Positions 5,284-15,363 of a DNA stretch of 34,030 bases are shown piece by piece (the first letter of the stretch is position 1; the number at the start of each line of letters is the position of its first letter). Position numbers and translations under genes: made by a program. The DNA comes from a virus, in the IMG/VR virus record IMGVR_UViG_3300043410_001305, positions 1 through 34,030 of that record; one strand, given 5' to 3'. Below the pieces are notes generated by a model. It was not told the DNA's origin and did not search any database. It worked only from the letters and a program-made list of their open reading frames with translations.

Positions 5284-7431
5284 TTAGTTACCTAATAGAC
5301 CTCTTTTTCTCATTTCTTCTTCATTAGTTTGTAATAATTCACTACGAATTGGTAATCCTTGACCAGTAACTGCTTTACCATATATATTACTACCTTTTTC
5401 AATTGCCTTAGCACCCATACCAGCAACATTTGCAACATTACCAACTAGTTTTGGACTACTAGCCAATAATGAACCAACTGCTGGAATTAATCCAGACATA
5501 GTTCCAATTGTTGATGCACTTGGTAATGCCATTGGACCAGCTAATCCACGTGGTGTCCAAGTATTAAGATTTTGACCAGCTAATGAATATTCTAAATTAG
5601 GTGCACCACTTTCTTTAAGAATATCTGCTAATTGACCACGTCTTGCCCAACTTGTATTTGCATTATTTCTCATAACACTTTGTAATTTTTTCAAAGTTGT
5701 TGATGGGTTCTTTGCACTCATAGATAATTCACGATCGATTTCATCTATTTGTTGTAATGATGTACTATAATCTTCCATTATCTTACCATATTCTGGACTA
5801 ACTGATTTTAATTTACTACTAATAGTATTTAATACTTTTCCAGCATATGCACGTTGTGGTGTATGTAATTCAGTACTATTGTAAATATCACCAACACGTT
5901 TTTTTAATGCATCTAATCCTAAAATTGTATGGAATTCAGCTGGATTTGCATTTTCCCATTCTGTTACTGCATCAGTTATTTGTTTTTTAACTGGAACAAC
6001 ACTTGGATTAGTTACTTTTCCTTTGTATTCACCAATTTTTAATGCTTCATCAATTCCAGGTTTTAATTCACTAAATGGTATAATATCCGATGAACCTTCT
6101 AATGATGATATTGCATTTGTATATGTTGATTGCATATCATTACGAATATTCTGTAGTGCACCTTTTGCTGTATCGACTACTGCGGTTTCTGGTATATTTC
6201 CAGCTAATGATTCTCTAAATGCTTTATTTTCAGGTGAAAGAATTCCTTTTCTACCTGCCTCATATGCGGCACCAATACTAGCACTACCAGCACCAGTTGA
6301 AACACCTAAAATTGGTTTTGCAACACCACCAGCAATATTTGTAACACCTTGTGCCATAGTTCCAACTGGTTTAGATACAGCTTCTGATACTGCTGCTGTT
6401 TTACCTAATCCAGCAACTTTTGCGGCTGGACTGACTACTGGTGATATATCCATTGCTAATCCAAATGGATCTGTCGCTAAGGTATTCAATATATTTTGAT
6501 TATTTCCATATCTTTCAGCCATTTGTGTTGCAAAATTACTAAATTCTGGTGTTGTATTAGTTTTGTATACATTTTTTGAACCAGTAATTGCTGATGGTAA
6601 TAATATATCTTTTAATGACTTATCTTTTAAATTTTCAGCAATAAATTGCCCAGTACCTTGTGCAATTCCACCTAATGTTTTTGCTGTTTCTACTGGATGT
6701 AATGCTGCATTAATAATACCTTCAACATTTTTCTGTGCACTAGGAATAATATTTGCTGGTATTTCTGATATTGCTTGCCCAAGCGTTCTTTCTTGCTGTA
6801 TTGGTTTTAATGATGCAAATTGTTCTGGAGTTATTTCCGTTGAATTTTCTATCACTGTACTTGGTTTTAATGATGCAAATTGTTCTGGAGTTATTTCATT
6901 ACTACTAGAAATATTAGTATCAGCATTATAAGATTTCCCATCATTATATGGTATTTCATTAGCACTTGCTGGTTGTATTACAGCATTTAATACTTTTTCA
7001 CCAACAGATGGACTAGATTGATTTGCATAATATTCAGAATTAAATTTTTTCATATAATTCTGTGTTTCAGTTGGTAATAATCTTGTATCTTTAATCTTAT
7101 ATGCTTTTCTATTTGGACCACTATTATACATACCAGCGGCAATAACTGGATTACCTTCTGCTGGACCATTTAATAATGTTGAGTAGTATTTTGCACCACC
7201 AGAAATTTGTTGATATGGATCATTAATATCAGTTACACCCATTTCTTTGGCTGTACCTGGCATTAATTGTGTTAATCCACGTGCTCCTGTTTTACTTATT
7301 GCATCAGTATATCCAGCGGATTCTTGCTTAATAATTTGATGTAATGACCCAGATGGTAATCCATATTTTTGCTCTTGTTGTGATGCATAATCTTGTAATT
7401 CTGGTGTCCATTTTTCATTAAATTTTGCCAT
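5284..7431 (-). CDS. Internal virion protein with N-terminal lytic transglycosylase domain
   Basis: A 715-aa protein. Residues about 10-130 form a Slt-type lytic transglycosylase: catalytic Glu37 in IIKQESAG, then GLTQLMPGTA (52-61), AAGMYNSGP (98-106) and ETQNYMKK. The rest is long, Ala/Gly/Ser/Thr-rich and partly helical, as in ejection proteins that open a channel through the envelope (compare T7 gp16, which also has an N-terminal transglycosylase). ITPEQFASLKP occurs twice just after the enzyme domain, from a 60-nt DNA duplication. With no separate endolysin recognised and a holin candidate next door, it may also help final lysis. Confidence 0.85.
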   Translation of the reverse strand: MAKFNEKWTPELQDYASQQEQKYGLPSGSLHQIIKQESAGYTDAISKTGARGLTQLMPGTAKEMGVTDINDPYQQISGGAKYYSTLLNGPAEGNPVIAAGMYNSGPNRKAYKIKDTRLLPTETQNYMKKFNSEYYANQSSPSVGEKVLNAVIQPASANEIPYNDGKSYNADTNISSSNEITPEQFASLKPSTVIENSTEITPEQFASLKPIQQERTLGQAISEIPANIIPSAQKNVEGIINAALHPVETAKTLGGIAQGTGQFIAENLKDKSLKDILLPSAITGSKNVYKTNTTPEFSNFATQMAERYGNNQNILNTLATDPFGLAMDISPVVSPAAKVAGLGKTAAVSEAVSKPVGTMAQGVTNIAGGVAKPILGVSTGAGSASIGAAYEAGRKGILSPENKAFRESLAGNIPETAVVDTAKGALQNIRNDMQSTYTNAISSLEGSSDIIPFSELKPGIDEALKIGEYKGKVTNPSVVPVKKQITDAVTEWENANPAEFHTILGLDALKKRVGDIYNSTELHTPQRAYAGKVLNTISSKLKSVSPEYGKIMEDYSTSLQQIDEIDRELSMSAKNPSTTLKKLQSVMRNNANTSWARRGQLADILKESGAPNLEYSLAGQNLNTWTPRGLAGPMALPSASTIGTMSGLIPAVGSLLASSPKLVGNVANVAGMGAKAIEKGSNIYGKAVTGQGLPIRSELLQTNEEEMRKRGLLGN
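6801..6897 (-). repeat. Tandem 60-nt duplication inside the transglycosylase gene
   Basis: Bases 6801-6837 and 6861-6897 are identical over 37 nt, offset by 60 nt, giving two copies of ITPEQFASLKP in the linker after the enzyme domain. In frame, so it alters linker length only. Confidence 0.9.
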
Positions 7432-7440
7432 AATTTATCC

Positions 7441-8718
7441 TTATTGCGCAAGTCTATAATTACCATTTGGTAATTTAATATATTTTTTACCATCACCACC
7501 AATAACAATTTCTGGTTTAGGTGTTTCATCAGTTGGTTTAGTATTATAAAAGTTTTGATTAGAACTTTGTTTAGCTTCTGGTTTATATGTTCCAGATAAT
7601 ACTTGTCCATAATGTTTATCTTTTTCAGATATTTTTTTATCAACTAATAATGCATCTTGTTGCAATCTTTCTAATTGTTTAAGTTGAACTGATTCTGGCG
7701 CATTTACATCAAATATTGCACCAGTTTGTAAATCAATATCTTTATCAGAATTAAGTTGTCCAGCACTAACAACACCAGCTGATTTCATTTGTCCAATTTT
7801 AGTTGCTACTAAATTTCTTGCTGTTGCATATAAATTACTTGTGGATTCAGCACCTAATTCTGTTCTTGCTTTTTGAATTGCTGGAATATTAGATCCTATA
7901 AAGCCTTTATGTGCTTCACCTATTTGTGTTTTTAAATCAGATAAAAGATTTTTACTTGCATCTGCTTGACCTTGTCTTTCAGCAATATTTTCTGGTGTAA
8001 AATAATCTTGTGCTGCAACATAATCTTTTGCTTGTGATTCAGTTTTAATCTTAGCAACACCTTGTTCAAGTTCTGATTGTTGTTTAGGTGTCATTCTACT
8101 AATACTAGTATCTCCAAGATTTGGAATATTACTTTGCTGTTCAGTTGTTCCAGTTTGAATGCCTTGACTTTGTTGTCCTGGTAATGTCACTTTATTACCA
8201 TATTGATCTACAAAACTTTGTAATTCTGGAACATATGTTACTTTTGGACCATTTACTAAATCTGATGAATATGGTGTAAATTGCCCAGTACTAACTTCAT
8301 ATTGTCCAGGAATTTCTTTACCACCAATATTCTGTGTGGTTGAAATAAATTGCTTAGATGGTTGTTTTGACATTGCGGTTGTAACTAAATGTTGTCCAAT
8401 TCCTTGTAAATCAGCCTCACCACTTGAAATCAAATCAATACCAGTTTTGTACATATCATCTGGTGATAATTTTGCTAAATCTTTATTACCTAAAATATCT
8501 GCAACAGTTTTTTTATGTTGTTGTTTTTCAATATCTTGTAACATACCTTGACCAGCACGTGAAAGACCACCACTTAAACTTTCTTGTAAATTTCTTCCAC
8601 CTTGCATTCCAATACCTAAATTAAGTAAATATTTTTGTATATCAGCACTAGATGTATCATTTTGTTTTTGATTTTCAGACATAATAGCACTTGGTGTATT
8701 TGTATCTTGTCCGCTCAT
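7441..8718 (-). CDS. Internal virion (ejection) protein candidate
   Basis: A 425-aa, Gln/Ser/Thr/Lys-rich protein with no membrane helix and several helical stretches (for example LLNLGIGMQGGRNLQESLSGG near the N terminus). It lies between the Gly/Gln-rich internal-protein genes and the transglycosylase, the place occupied by ejection proteins in podoviruses. The assignment rests on position and composition, not on a recognised domain. It starts directly at the stop of the 156-aa gene, so translation is probably coupled. Confidence 0.6.
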   Translation of the reverse strand: MSGQDTNTPSAIMSENQKQNDTSSADIQKYLLNLGIGMQGGRNLQESLSGGLSRAGQGMLQDIEKQQHKKTVADILGNKDLAKLSPDDMYKTGIDLISSGEADLQGIGQHLVTTAMSKQPSKQFISTTQNIGGKEIPGQYEVSTGQFTPYSSDLVNGPKVTYVPELQSFVDQYGNKVTLPGQQSQGIQTGTTEQQSNIPNLGDTSISRMTPKQQSELEQGVAKIKTESQAKDYVAAQDYFTPENIAERQGQADASKNLLSDLKTQIGEAHKGFIGSNIPAIQKARTELGAESTSNLYATARNLVATKIGQMKSAGVVSAGQLNSDKDIDLQTGAIFDVNAPESVQLKQLERLQQDALLVDKKISEKDKHYGQVLSGTYKPEAKQSSNQNFYNTKPTDETPKPEIVIGGDGKKYIKLPNGNYRLAQ

Positions 8719-9189
8719 TTATTTTCCTCCAATATTACCAGAATTACTACTAGTTGCTGGTAAAAAACTGCTATTTGATAATAATTTTTGTATTGCTATA
8801 ATACTTTGTGGATCATAACCAAATTGATTAGATTGCTGCATAGGTGGTGCAATAATTGGTTGATTCATTGTTGTTGGTGCATTATTCATTAATCCCCAAC
8901 TACCAACATTACTTGGTGTAACTATATTTGATTGTTGATTAATAATTGCACGTTGTGCTGGACTTAATGCTGCAATAATCTCATCAGGTGTCATCTTTTT
9001 ATTATTTTTTTCAATATCAGCTTTTAATGTATCTAAGAACTGTTTTTGCTCAATATATTGTTTATCTTTATATGGATTATATGCTGGTTGTGAACTACCA
9101 CCACCTCCACCACCGTGTAATTTAATTCTACCTAATGGATCTTTCTTAAATGCATCTTCTGGTAATATTGTATCTATATTATATCTCAT
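8719..9189 (-). CDS. Small Gly/Pro/Gln-rich virion protein candidate (156 aa)
   Basis: The N terminus carries a hexaglycine run (LHGGGGGGSS), followed by a short charged helical region (about 45-75) and a Pro/Gln/Asn-rich C-terminal half (APPMQQSNQFGYDPQS). Low complexity and position within the internal-protein block suggest a minor structural or assembly protein. No homologous family was recognised. It is preceded by an AT-rich gap holding SD AAGGAA. Confidence 0.55.
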   Translation of the reverse strand: MRYNIDTILPEDAFKKDPLGRIKLHGGGGGGSSQPAYNPYKDKQYIEQKQFLDTLKADIEKNNKKMTPDEIIAALSPAQRAIINQQSNIVTPSNVGSWGLMNNAPTTMNQPIIAPPMQQSNQFGYDPQSIIAIQKLLSNSSFLPATSSNSGNIGGK

Positions 9190-9213
9190 TTTTAATATTC
9201 CTTAATTATTTAT

Positions 9214-10269
9214 TTAGTGAAATTGACTACCAATACCACCGCCAAGACTTCCACCTAATTGTGCTCCCATCATTGCACCTTGTGGGCCACCAGCAAATGC
9301 TCCGCCAACACCACCTAAAACCATACCAGCTAATTGGCCTACACCTTGTCCACTACCTGGTGTGGTTGTTGTTGAACTAGTAACACCCCACGATGGATCT
9401 GGATTAATTAAATTTCTAAATCTAGCAAGATTTGAATATGGTGCATTTTGTTGATAATTCCATCTATTTGTTGCATCAGTAAGTTGTGCTTGATTAGCTT
9501 GTTGTTGAATAGTTCCAGCACGATTTAATTCACCTAACATTGCAATTGGCATATTTAATGTTTGTTCAGCATTACTTAATCCTAATCCAGTTGCACTTGT
9601 ACCATATCTATTTGCTGCATCTAATAATCCAGATGATATACCAGATTTTAATTGATTAATTTGATTAGTTGTTCCAGCTGCTATACTACGCATTTTATTT
9701 TGGGCATCATATGCATCAGCTAAATTTCTAGATAAAATATTTGCTTGCGAACCAGCTGCAATTTTATTAGCTAATCCACTTGCAATTGGATTTTGTAATA
9801 ATGATTTAATTTGTGGAATATTTTGATTTACAGATAACTGTCCTTTACCCAATGCTGTTTGCAATGCTTGATCAGTTGTATCTTGATACATCATTCTATT
9901 TAATCCACTACTAGCATCCATTGGTATATCTGTTAATGATCTTGCTAATTGATTTTGTGCTACATTAGTTGAACCTGAATATGGATTTTGTTGCTGATCT
10001 AATAATCCACGCACTACTCCTTGTGCACCAGCCATTTTAGATTGTAATTCTGGATTATTGATATATTCACCAATTCTATTTAATACACCTTCTTGAATAT
10101 TATTTAATCCAGCCGTTTGACTCCAAGGTGTATATTGTGCTGGTCCTTGTGAATATAATTTAGCTGCTTCTTGATACCCTGATGATATATATGGTGCTAA
10201 TGCACCCCAAGGGGCAACTTGTTTTGTTGATGTCTGTTTTTGATCACCTAATCCTAATACTCCACTCAT
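9214..10269 (-). CDS. Internal virion protein, paralogue A
   Basis: A 351-aa protein clearly related to the next gene (10281-11444): shared YSQGPxQYTPWSQ near residues 39-51, a TT(D/N)..x(Q)SALG-type segment in the middle, and a C-terminal L(T/A)DATNRWN(Y/F)xQN followed by LA(R/K)F(R/K)NLI. Unlike its paralogue it ends in a glycine zipper (GQLAGMVLGGVGGAFAGG and on to GSLGGGIGS), which is likely to insert in or cross membranes. This fits a protein ejected into the host envelope during infection. The SD is AAGGAA. Confidence 0.7.
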   Translation of the reverse strand: MSGVLGLGDQKQTSTKQVAPWGALAPYISSGYQEAAKLYSQGPAQYTPWSQTAGLNNIQEGVLNRIGEYINNPELQSKMAGAQGVVRGLLDQQQNPYSGSTNVAQNQLARSLTDIPMDASSGLNRMMYQDTTDQALQTALGKGQLSVNQNIPQIKSLLQNPIASGLANKIAAGSQANILSRNLADAYDAQNKMRSIAAGTTNQINQLKSGISSGLLDAANRYGTSATGLGLSNAEQTLNMPIAMLGELNRAGTIQQQANQAQLTDATNRWNYQQNAPYSNLARFRNLINPDPSWGVTSSTTTTPGSGQGVGQLAGMVLGGVGGAFAGGPQGAMMGAQLGGSLGGGIGSQFH

Positions 10270-10280
10270 AATTTAATTCC

Positions 10281-11444
10281 TTATTTATAACCACTTAATG
10301 GTTGTATATTTGTTGGTCCAGATGATTGTGGTCCAAGACCTTGTAATTGAACTCCAGATGCAATACCATTATCAGAAACTGGATTAATTGTTCCAGCTGG
10401 TGTTGGATTATTTGCATTTGCATTTTGATATGCACCATATGCCATTGAACCTGCTTGTAATAATCCACCAGCAAGTTGACCAATCATATTTGATGGTGGT
10501 GCATATGATGATGATGCACTGGTTGTTCCTAAATTTGCATTTGCATCAATTAAGTTTTTAAATTTAGCTAGTGTATCCCAACCTTGATTTTGATTAAAAT
10601 TCCATCTATTTGTTGCATCTGCTAATTCAGTTTGTGATTGTGCTTGTTGTGCTTGACCAACTTGCATTTGTTGATTTAACATATCTAATGGCATTGATAA
10701 TGCATTTTTATAATTTGCTAATCCTTGTTGTAAATTATTTAAATATGTATTAGCACTTTGGTTCATTAAATTAGCACCAGTTTGTGCTGATTGTCCTTGT
10801 TGTTGTGCAATTTGTTGTAATGCATTTAATCTATTTTGTTCAGATGTATTATATGCACCCATATTAATTTGATTAGCTGCTTCTTGCATTTGTGATTGTA
10901 AATTACCAGCGGCTGCGCCTTCTGCTAATGCATTTCTTGAACTACCATATGTATTTGAACCAATTGCTGCTCTACGTAATCCTGGTAAAGTTTCAGCCAT
11001 AAATTTATTAGATAATTGGCCTAATGCACTTTGCACTTGTGATTCTGCATATGGATTGGTTGTATCACCATATGCTAATTGATTTAATACACCAGTATTA
11101 CTTAATTGATTTCCACCAAGATATTGATTAACACCAGATTGTGCATATCCAGTTAATGGTTGTGAATAATTTTGTCCACCCATTATTTGATTTTCTACTG
11201 CACCTTGTGTATTACCAATTAAGTCTCTTGCTGCATTTGAATTAGTATAATCTAATATATTTTGTTGTGCTTGTTGCTGATATGGTGTAAATCCAGATAC
11301 TTGACTCCAAGGGGTATATTGTGATGGACCTTGACTATAAATCTTTGCTGCATCCTGTAATCCCTGTAGTATATAGGGCATTGCTGGTGCATATGGAAAT
11401 GCTTGACTTACAGTTGTCGATGATGGTTGACTACCTCCTGACAT
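10281..11444 (-). CDS. Internal virion protein, paralogue B
   Basis: A 387-aa, Gln/Asn/Ala-rich protein, homologous to its neighbour 9214-10269 over most of its length (same YSQGPSQYTPWSQ and LADATNRWNFNQN blocks). It lacks the strong glycine zipper and ends in a Pro/Gly/Ser-rich tail (GLGPQSSGPTNIQPLSGYK). The start codon shares one base with the stop of the 31-aa gene (TAATG). The pair looks like an old tandem duplication in which one copy kept the membrane-active end. Confidence 0.7.
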   Translation of the reverse strand: MSGGSQPSSTTVSQAFPYAPAMPYILQGLQDAAKIYSQGPSQYTPWSQVSGFTPYQQQAQQNILDYTNSNAARDLIGNTQGAVENQIMGGQNYSQPLTGYAQSGVNQYLGGNQLSNTGVLNQLAYGDTTNPYAESQVQSALGQLSNKFMAETLPGLRRAAIGSNTYGSSRNALAEGAAAGNLQSQMQEAANQINMGAYNTSEQNRLNALQQIAQQQGQSAQTGANLMNQSANTYLNNLQQGLANYKNALSMPLDMLNQQMQVGQAQQAQSQTELADATNRWNFNQNQGWDTLAKFKNLIDANANLGTTSASSSYAPPSNMIGQLAGGLLQAGSMAYGAYQNANANNPTPAGTINPVSDNGIASGVQLQGLGPQSSGPTNIQPLSGYK

Positions 11445-11539
11445 TATTTTTTCTCCTTTTTACCAAAAATTCTATCCCAATTATCATTATATTTTTGTGG
11501 GTCTGTTGGGCGTTGTTTTGAACCTTTACCTGCTGACAT
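11444..11539 (-). CDS. Very small conserved phage protein (31 aa)
   Basis: ATG at 11537-11539, stop overlapping the next start (TAATG). The peptide MSAGKGSKQRPTDPQKYNDN continues WDRIFGKK. The pattern GKGSxxRP...(Y/F)xxxWDxIFGKK recurs in tiny proteins of many podo- and siphoviruses, from memory of such sequences; its role is unknown. The SD is AAGGAA. Confidence 0.75.
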   Translation of the reverse strand: MSAGKGSKQRPTDPQKYNDNWDRIFGKKEKK

Positions 11540-11559
11540 AAATTTTCCTTATAATATAT

Positions 11560-11838
11560 TTATTGTTGAATTTGTAATTCAAAATTTTTGAATGTGTCAT
11601 AAATAATTTTAGATGTACTAGCATTATTTATTGTATCTTTTGCTATATTAGCAATTTCTCGTTTTGAATTAATCCAATTCCAGGTATTATTAATTAAAAT
11701 TATATCACCTGATGCTAATATATTACGTTGTGTATAATCTGGGTATATTGCTAATATAATTTCACCTGTTCTTATATTTACCTTATTAATATAACGTTCT
11801 TGTAGTAATTTTAAATCATTTTCAAAATTAATTGGCAT
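11560..11838 (-). CDS. Small tail-fibre-associated protein (92 aa)
   Basis: It contains ILAIYPDYTQRNILASG followed by TWNWINSKREIANIAKD. The YPxYxQRN...W.W....R.......I pattern resembles small proteins encoded directly after fibre genes in many phages, often described as fibre assembly or attachment proteins. It overlaps the end of the 137-aa gene by 11 nt. The specific role is inferred from position and this pattern only. Confidence 0.55.
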   Translation of the reverse strand: MPINFENDLKLLQERYINKVNIRTGEIILAIYPDYTQRNILASGDIILINNTWNWINSKREIANIAKDTINNASTSKIIYDTFKNFELQIQQ

Positions 11839-12241
11839 ATATTGTTACTCCATAATTAAGATATGGAAACTTAATTATTTCAATTCTAATTGTTCCTGGG
11901 ATATTTGTGGTAAATGTATCACTACAATCAATATTACATTCTAATATTTCATTCGTGGTATCATTGTATGCAATAAATTTAGCATTAGATGGTGCATTAG
12001 AAATAATAATTTCATCAGTACCATCTGCTAATAATATTGTTTTATTAATTACTGTATTTTGGATTGGTCTTGCCACTACTTCATTATTTACTATATAAGA
12101 ATCTTTAATTTGTTGTATACCAAGATCACCTTCAATATATGTTCTACCAACTAAATTTTGTGAATCAATATCAATTGGATTAATTCTAAGTGTTGATACT
12201 ATTTTACCAGTATCAGTTTCATAAATTATATAACTTTTCAT
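11828..12241 (-). CDS. Fibre-associated protein (137 aa)
   Basis: It starts MKSYIIYETDTGKIVSTLRI, a form common among small proteins encoded after phage fibre genes, and has a beta-rich C-terminal half (LLADGTDEIIISNAPSNAKF) that may be an immunoglobulin-like or carbohydrate-binding fold. It begins 2 nt after the stop of the long fibre gene, so it is probably translated from the same message and works with that fibre as an assembly factor or tip subunit. Confidence 0.55.
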   Translation of the reverse strand: MKSYIIYETDTGKIVSTLRINPIDIDSQNLVGRTYIEGDLGIQQIKDSYIVNNEVVARPIQNTVINKTILLADGTDEIIISNAPSNAKFIAYNDTTNEILECNIDCSDTFTTNIPGTIRIEIIKFPYLNYGVTIYAN

Positions 12242-12243
12242 TT

Positions 12244-15200
12244 TTATCTCTTTAATACAGTTATCATTATTGTAAAATGGTCAATAACATTAACACCACT
12301 TGTTGCTACAAAGTATTTTAATCCAACAGTATATTGGGCACCTTGTGTTAATTGTGATGTTGTTCCATAATTAATCCATTTATCTGTAAACGTTGTATCA
12401 GTGGTGGCACCTAATGTATTTGTTCCACCTGACCCTGGTAAAGTTGGGGCAACTGTACCATTTGCTGCATTCATCCATAAACTATATATTGCTTCACGTA
12501 AATATGCACCAGATGAAACTCTTTGTATATATGTTCCTATTTGTGTTCGTGAATTTGCTGTGGTACTTTTATCATATACTGATCCAACAATTTCAATCAT
12601 TACATCAATAGTTGTTGAACCATCACCTACTGTTGGAACAGTAAATGTAACTGAATCGATTAATGTCCAAGCATTTAATGTTGTAACAGTTAATTGTGGA
12701 CTTACTTGATGATATACTAATGTTGTTACTTCATTGGCACCAACTTTTACAGCTGTTACCGCATTAGTTGTTAAATTACCATTAGCGACTACTGAACCAT
12801 TTAATGTTATTGATGTTCCATTAAATGATACATTTGTTGTTGAATTTCCTACTGCAAATGTACCACCTGAATTAAATACTGCACCAGAACCTGTCATTGT
12901 GGTACCACTTACTGCTGGTGTTGTACCAACTGATAATGTTCCACTAAATGAACCAGTACTACCAGTAATATCACCTTTAACAGCTAGTGTGGAACCATCC
13001 CAATAAATTCCTTTTGACATATCTGCTGTGCCAAATTTAAATCCATATTGATTTGATGTTCCACCAGCACCATATCCTAATATAAAGCCAGCATTAGTTG
13101 TATCTGTAAATGATGTTTTACCACCTGAAATAGTACCACCAGATGACATTGTAATACCACCACCAGTAATAGTGGTTCCAGCAATTAATCCAGTTTGTGC
13201 TTGATTTTGTGGTGTTAAATTTGATACATTACCTAATCCAACTGATGTTGCTGTTACATTTGCATTATAAAAACTAGATGTTGGATAGGCGGTTCCACCA
13301 ACAATTAAAGATCCACCAAATGAACCTGTACTACCAGTAATATCACCTTTAACAGATAAAGTTGAACCATTCCAAGATAATCCAGTTGTAATAGTTCCAG
13401 CTGTTCCAGCACCAACACTAAAACGTGGTGTTCCACCATTAAAATCTAACCAGTATCCAGTTCCAGTTGCATATCCAGTCATACCACTTGATAATGATCC
13501 ACTAGTTCCAATAGTTACTGCACCAAATGAACCAGTTGCTGCTACTAATTGTCCAGTAAAAGTTCCATTTACAGATGATAATGTACCTGTAAAAGTTCCA
13601 TTAACTGATGAAAGTGTTCCAGCAAATGTTCCAGATGCTGCTGATAATGAACCAGCAAAAGATGCATTACCAGATGTATCTATGGCAAATGTTGCTGTTC
13701 CACTACTATTGTATCCAGCAATACCAGCACTAGTTAATGCAACTCCACTACCAGATGTTCTAGCACCAGAACTATTAATAACTAATGTTCCAGCAATTAC
13801 TGCTCCACTACCAGATAATACACTATTAGCGGTTTTACTAAGTTTATCACTTAATCCAGTAATGGCTGTATTTGCATTTGTTAATGCGGTATTAGCATTA
13901 GATAATGCGGTTGATGCATTTGAATTTGCTGTATCACTAATAGTTTTAATTGCTGTACTAACTGCATTTAATAATAATTGTTTTTCTTTATAATAAGTTG
14001 CAAAATATGTTCTAAATGTTGTACCAACAATTGTAATACTAGATGTATTTGAACACCAAGTTGCACCATCAGTTGGCGTGGCATCAATACTAATTGGTGA
14101 TGCTGTTAAATAATTTGCTAGATTAGTATATGCGGTTGTATAATTAGTTGTACTTACACTTGCATTAGAACCTTGGGTTGTTATACCTGGTTTTTCATCA
14201 TAAATTGATTTCCAACTAAGAAATACATCAGCTTTTTCTGATTGTGATATAATATTATCACTTGCAATATCAGTTAATCTATTCAAATAATTTGAACTTA
14301 TTGAATTAAGTAATACTTGCCGTGCATTAAAATAATCAGCAAATTTAGTTCTGAATACAGTTCCAGTAATAGAAATAGAATTTGGGTCAGCACACCAAGT
14401 TGCACCATCAGTTGGTAATGCATCCATATTAATTGGTGATGATGTCAAATATGTTGCTAATGCTGAATATGCTGATGTATATGCTGTTGTACTTACCCCA
14501 GCATTAGTTCCTTGTGTTGTAATACCAGTATGTTCATCATAAATTGATTTCCATTCAATGAATATACTATTTTTTTCATTTTGTGCAATAGTATTATCAC
14601 TTGCAACTGCACTTATCATTGCTAATGCATTTGCTGCATCAATAGCTGCATCTTGTGCTGTATAAAATGCAAGATTTGAATTAGTTAATGATTCATCTGC
14701 TGCAATTTTTGCGGCACCTGGAAATGAATTAACTAGTAATACTTTCTGTAAATTATAATCAACAAAAATATTTCTAAAATCTTTACCATTTATATTTAAT
14801 GGTTCTGCATTTGCACAAAATTCTGTTCCAATTGTTGGAACTTCTGGAATATAAATTGGATCACTAGTTAAATATTTTTTTAACTTTGCATATGCACTCA
14901 TATAACTACTTGTATCAACAGTTGAATATGTTGATGCATCATTTAATAATGATGAATATTCAGTATAAATAGTTTTCCAATCTTGAAATAATTTACTTTT
15001 TTCACTCTGACTAATAACATTATCATTTGAAATATCAGTATTAAAATTTACTACATAACTTTGTAAATCATTAATAGATGTATCAATTTGGGAATTAGTA
15101 ACTTCAATTGCTGTTATTTCATCTGATAATTGATTTAATTCAGTGGAAATTCCAGATACTTCAATTTCTAAATTTGATACTTTGTGTTCTAGTTCTGTAG

Positions 15201-15363
15201 TATCATTAGATGAACTACTAGACAATGATGTTGTATTATTTAAATTTTCATTAATATCACTTATTACAGTTCCTAATATTTGCAATTCATTATTCAAATA
15301 TGTTGGAATTGAATCCATATTTTGTGGAATTGGTAAATTTTGATAATATATCTGATTTGCCAT
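12244..15363 (-). CDS. Very long fibre / tail-tip protein (1039 aa)
   Basis: ATG at 15361-15363, sharing a base with the upstream stop (TAATG), with SD GGAGGT 8 nt before it; a TTG two codons earlier is less likely. Residues about 55-110 are coiled coil. Three related units of about 115 residues follow (ASDNxIxQxEKxxxFxxWKxIY, then a TYLTxxPI... DGATWC segment), each probably a helical bundle of the kind seen in long phage fibres. Next come a Gly/Ser/Thr-rich shaft with short repeats (SVNGTFTGTLS) and a C-terminal beta-rich knob (from about residue 880, VSPQLTVTTLNAW) that would bind the host. The gene lies directly after the tail hub. Confidence 0.8.
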   Translation of the reverse strand: MANQIYYQNLPIPQNMDSIPTYLNNELQILGTVISDINENLNNTTSLSSSSSNDTTELEHKVSNLEIEVSGISTELNQLSDEITAIEVTNSQIDTSINDLQSYVVNFNTDISNDNVISQSEKSKLFQDWKTIYTEYSSLLNDASTYSTVDTSSYMSAYAKLKKYLTSDPIYIPEVPTIGTEFCANAEPLNINGKDFRNIFVDYNLQKVLLVNSFPGAAKIAADESLTNSNLAFYTAQDAAIDAANALAMISAVASDNTIAQNEKNSIFIEWKSIYDEHTGITTQGTNAGVSTTAYTSAYSALATYLTSSPINMDALPTDGATWCADPNSISITGTVFRTKFADYFNARQVLLNSISSNYLNRLTDIASDNIISQSEKADVFLSWKSIYDEKPGITTQGSNASVSTTNYTTAYTNLANYLTASPISIDATPTDGATWCSNTSSITIVGTTFRTYFATYYKEKQLLLNAVSTAIKTISDTANSNASTALSNANTALTNANTAITGLSDKLSKTANSVLSGSGAVIAGTLVINSSGARTSGSGVALTSAGIAGYNSSGTATFAIDTSGNASFAGSLSAASGTFAGTLSSVNGTFTGTLSSVNGTFTGQLVAATGSFGAVTIGTSGSLSSGMTGYATGTGYWLDFNGGTPRFSVGAGTAGTITTGLSWNGSTLSVKGDITGSTGSFGGSLIVGGTAYPTSSFYNANVTATSVGLGNVSNLTPQNQAQTGLIAGTTITGGGITMSSGGTISGGKTSFTDTTNAGFILGYGAGGTSNQYGFKFGTADMSKGIYWDGSTLAVKGDITGSTGSFSGTLSVGTTPAVSGTTMTGSGAVFNSGGTFAVGNSTTNVSFNGTSITLNGSVVANGNLTTNAVTAVKVGANEVTTLVYHQVSPQLTVTTLNAWTLIDSVTFTVPTVGDGSTTIDVMIEIVGSVYDKSTTANSRTQIGTYIQRVSSGAYLREAIYSLWMNAANGTVAPTLPGSGGTNTLGATTDTTFTDKWINYGTTSQLTQGAQYTVGLKYFVATSGVNVIDHFTIMITVLKR

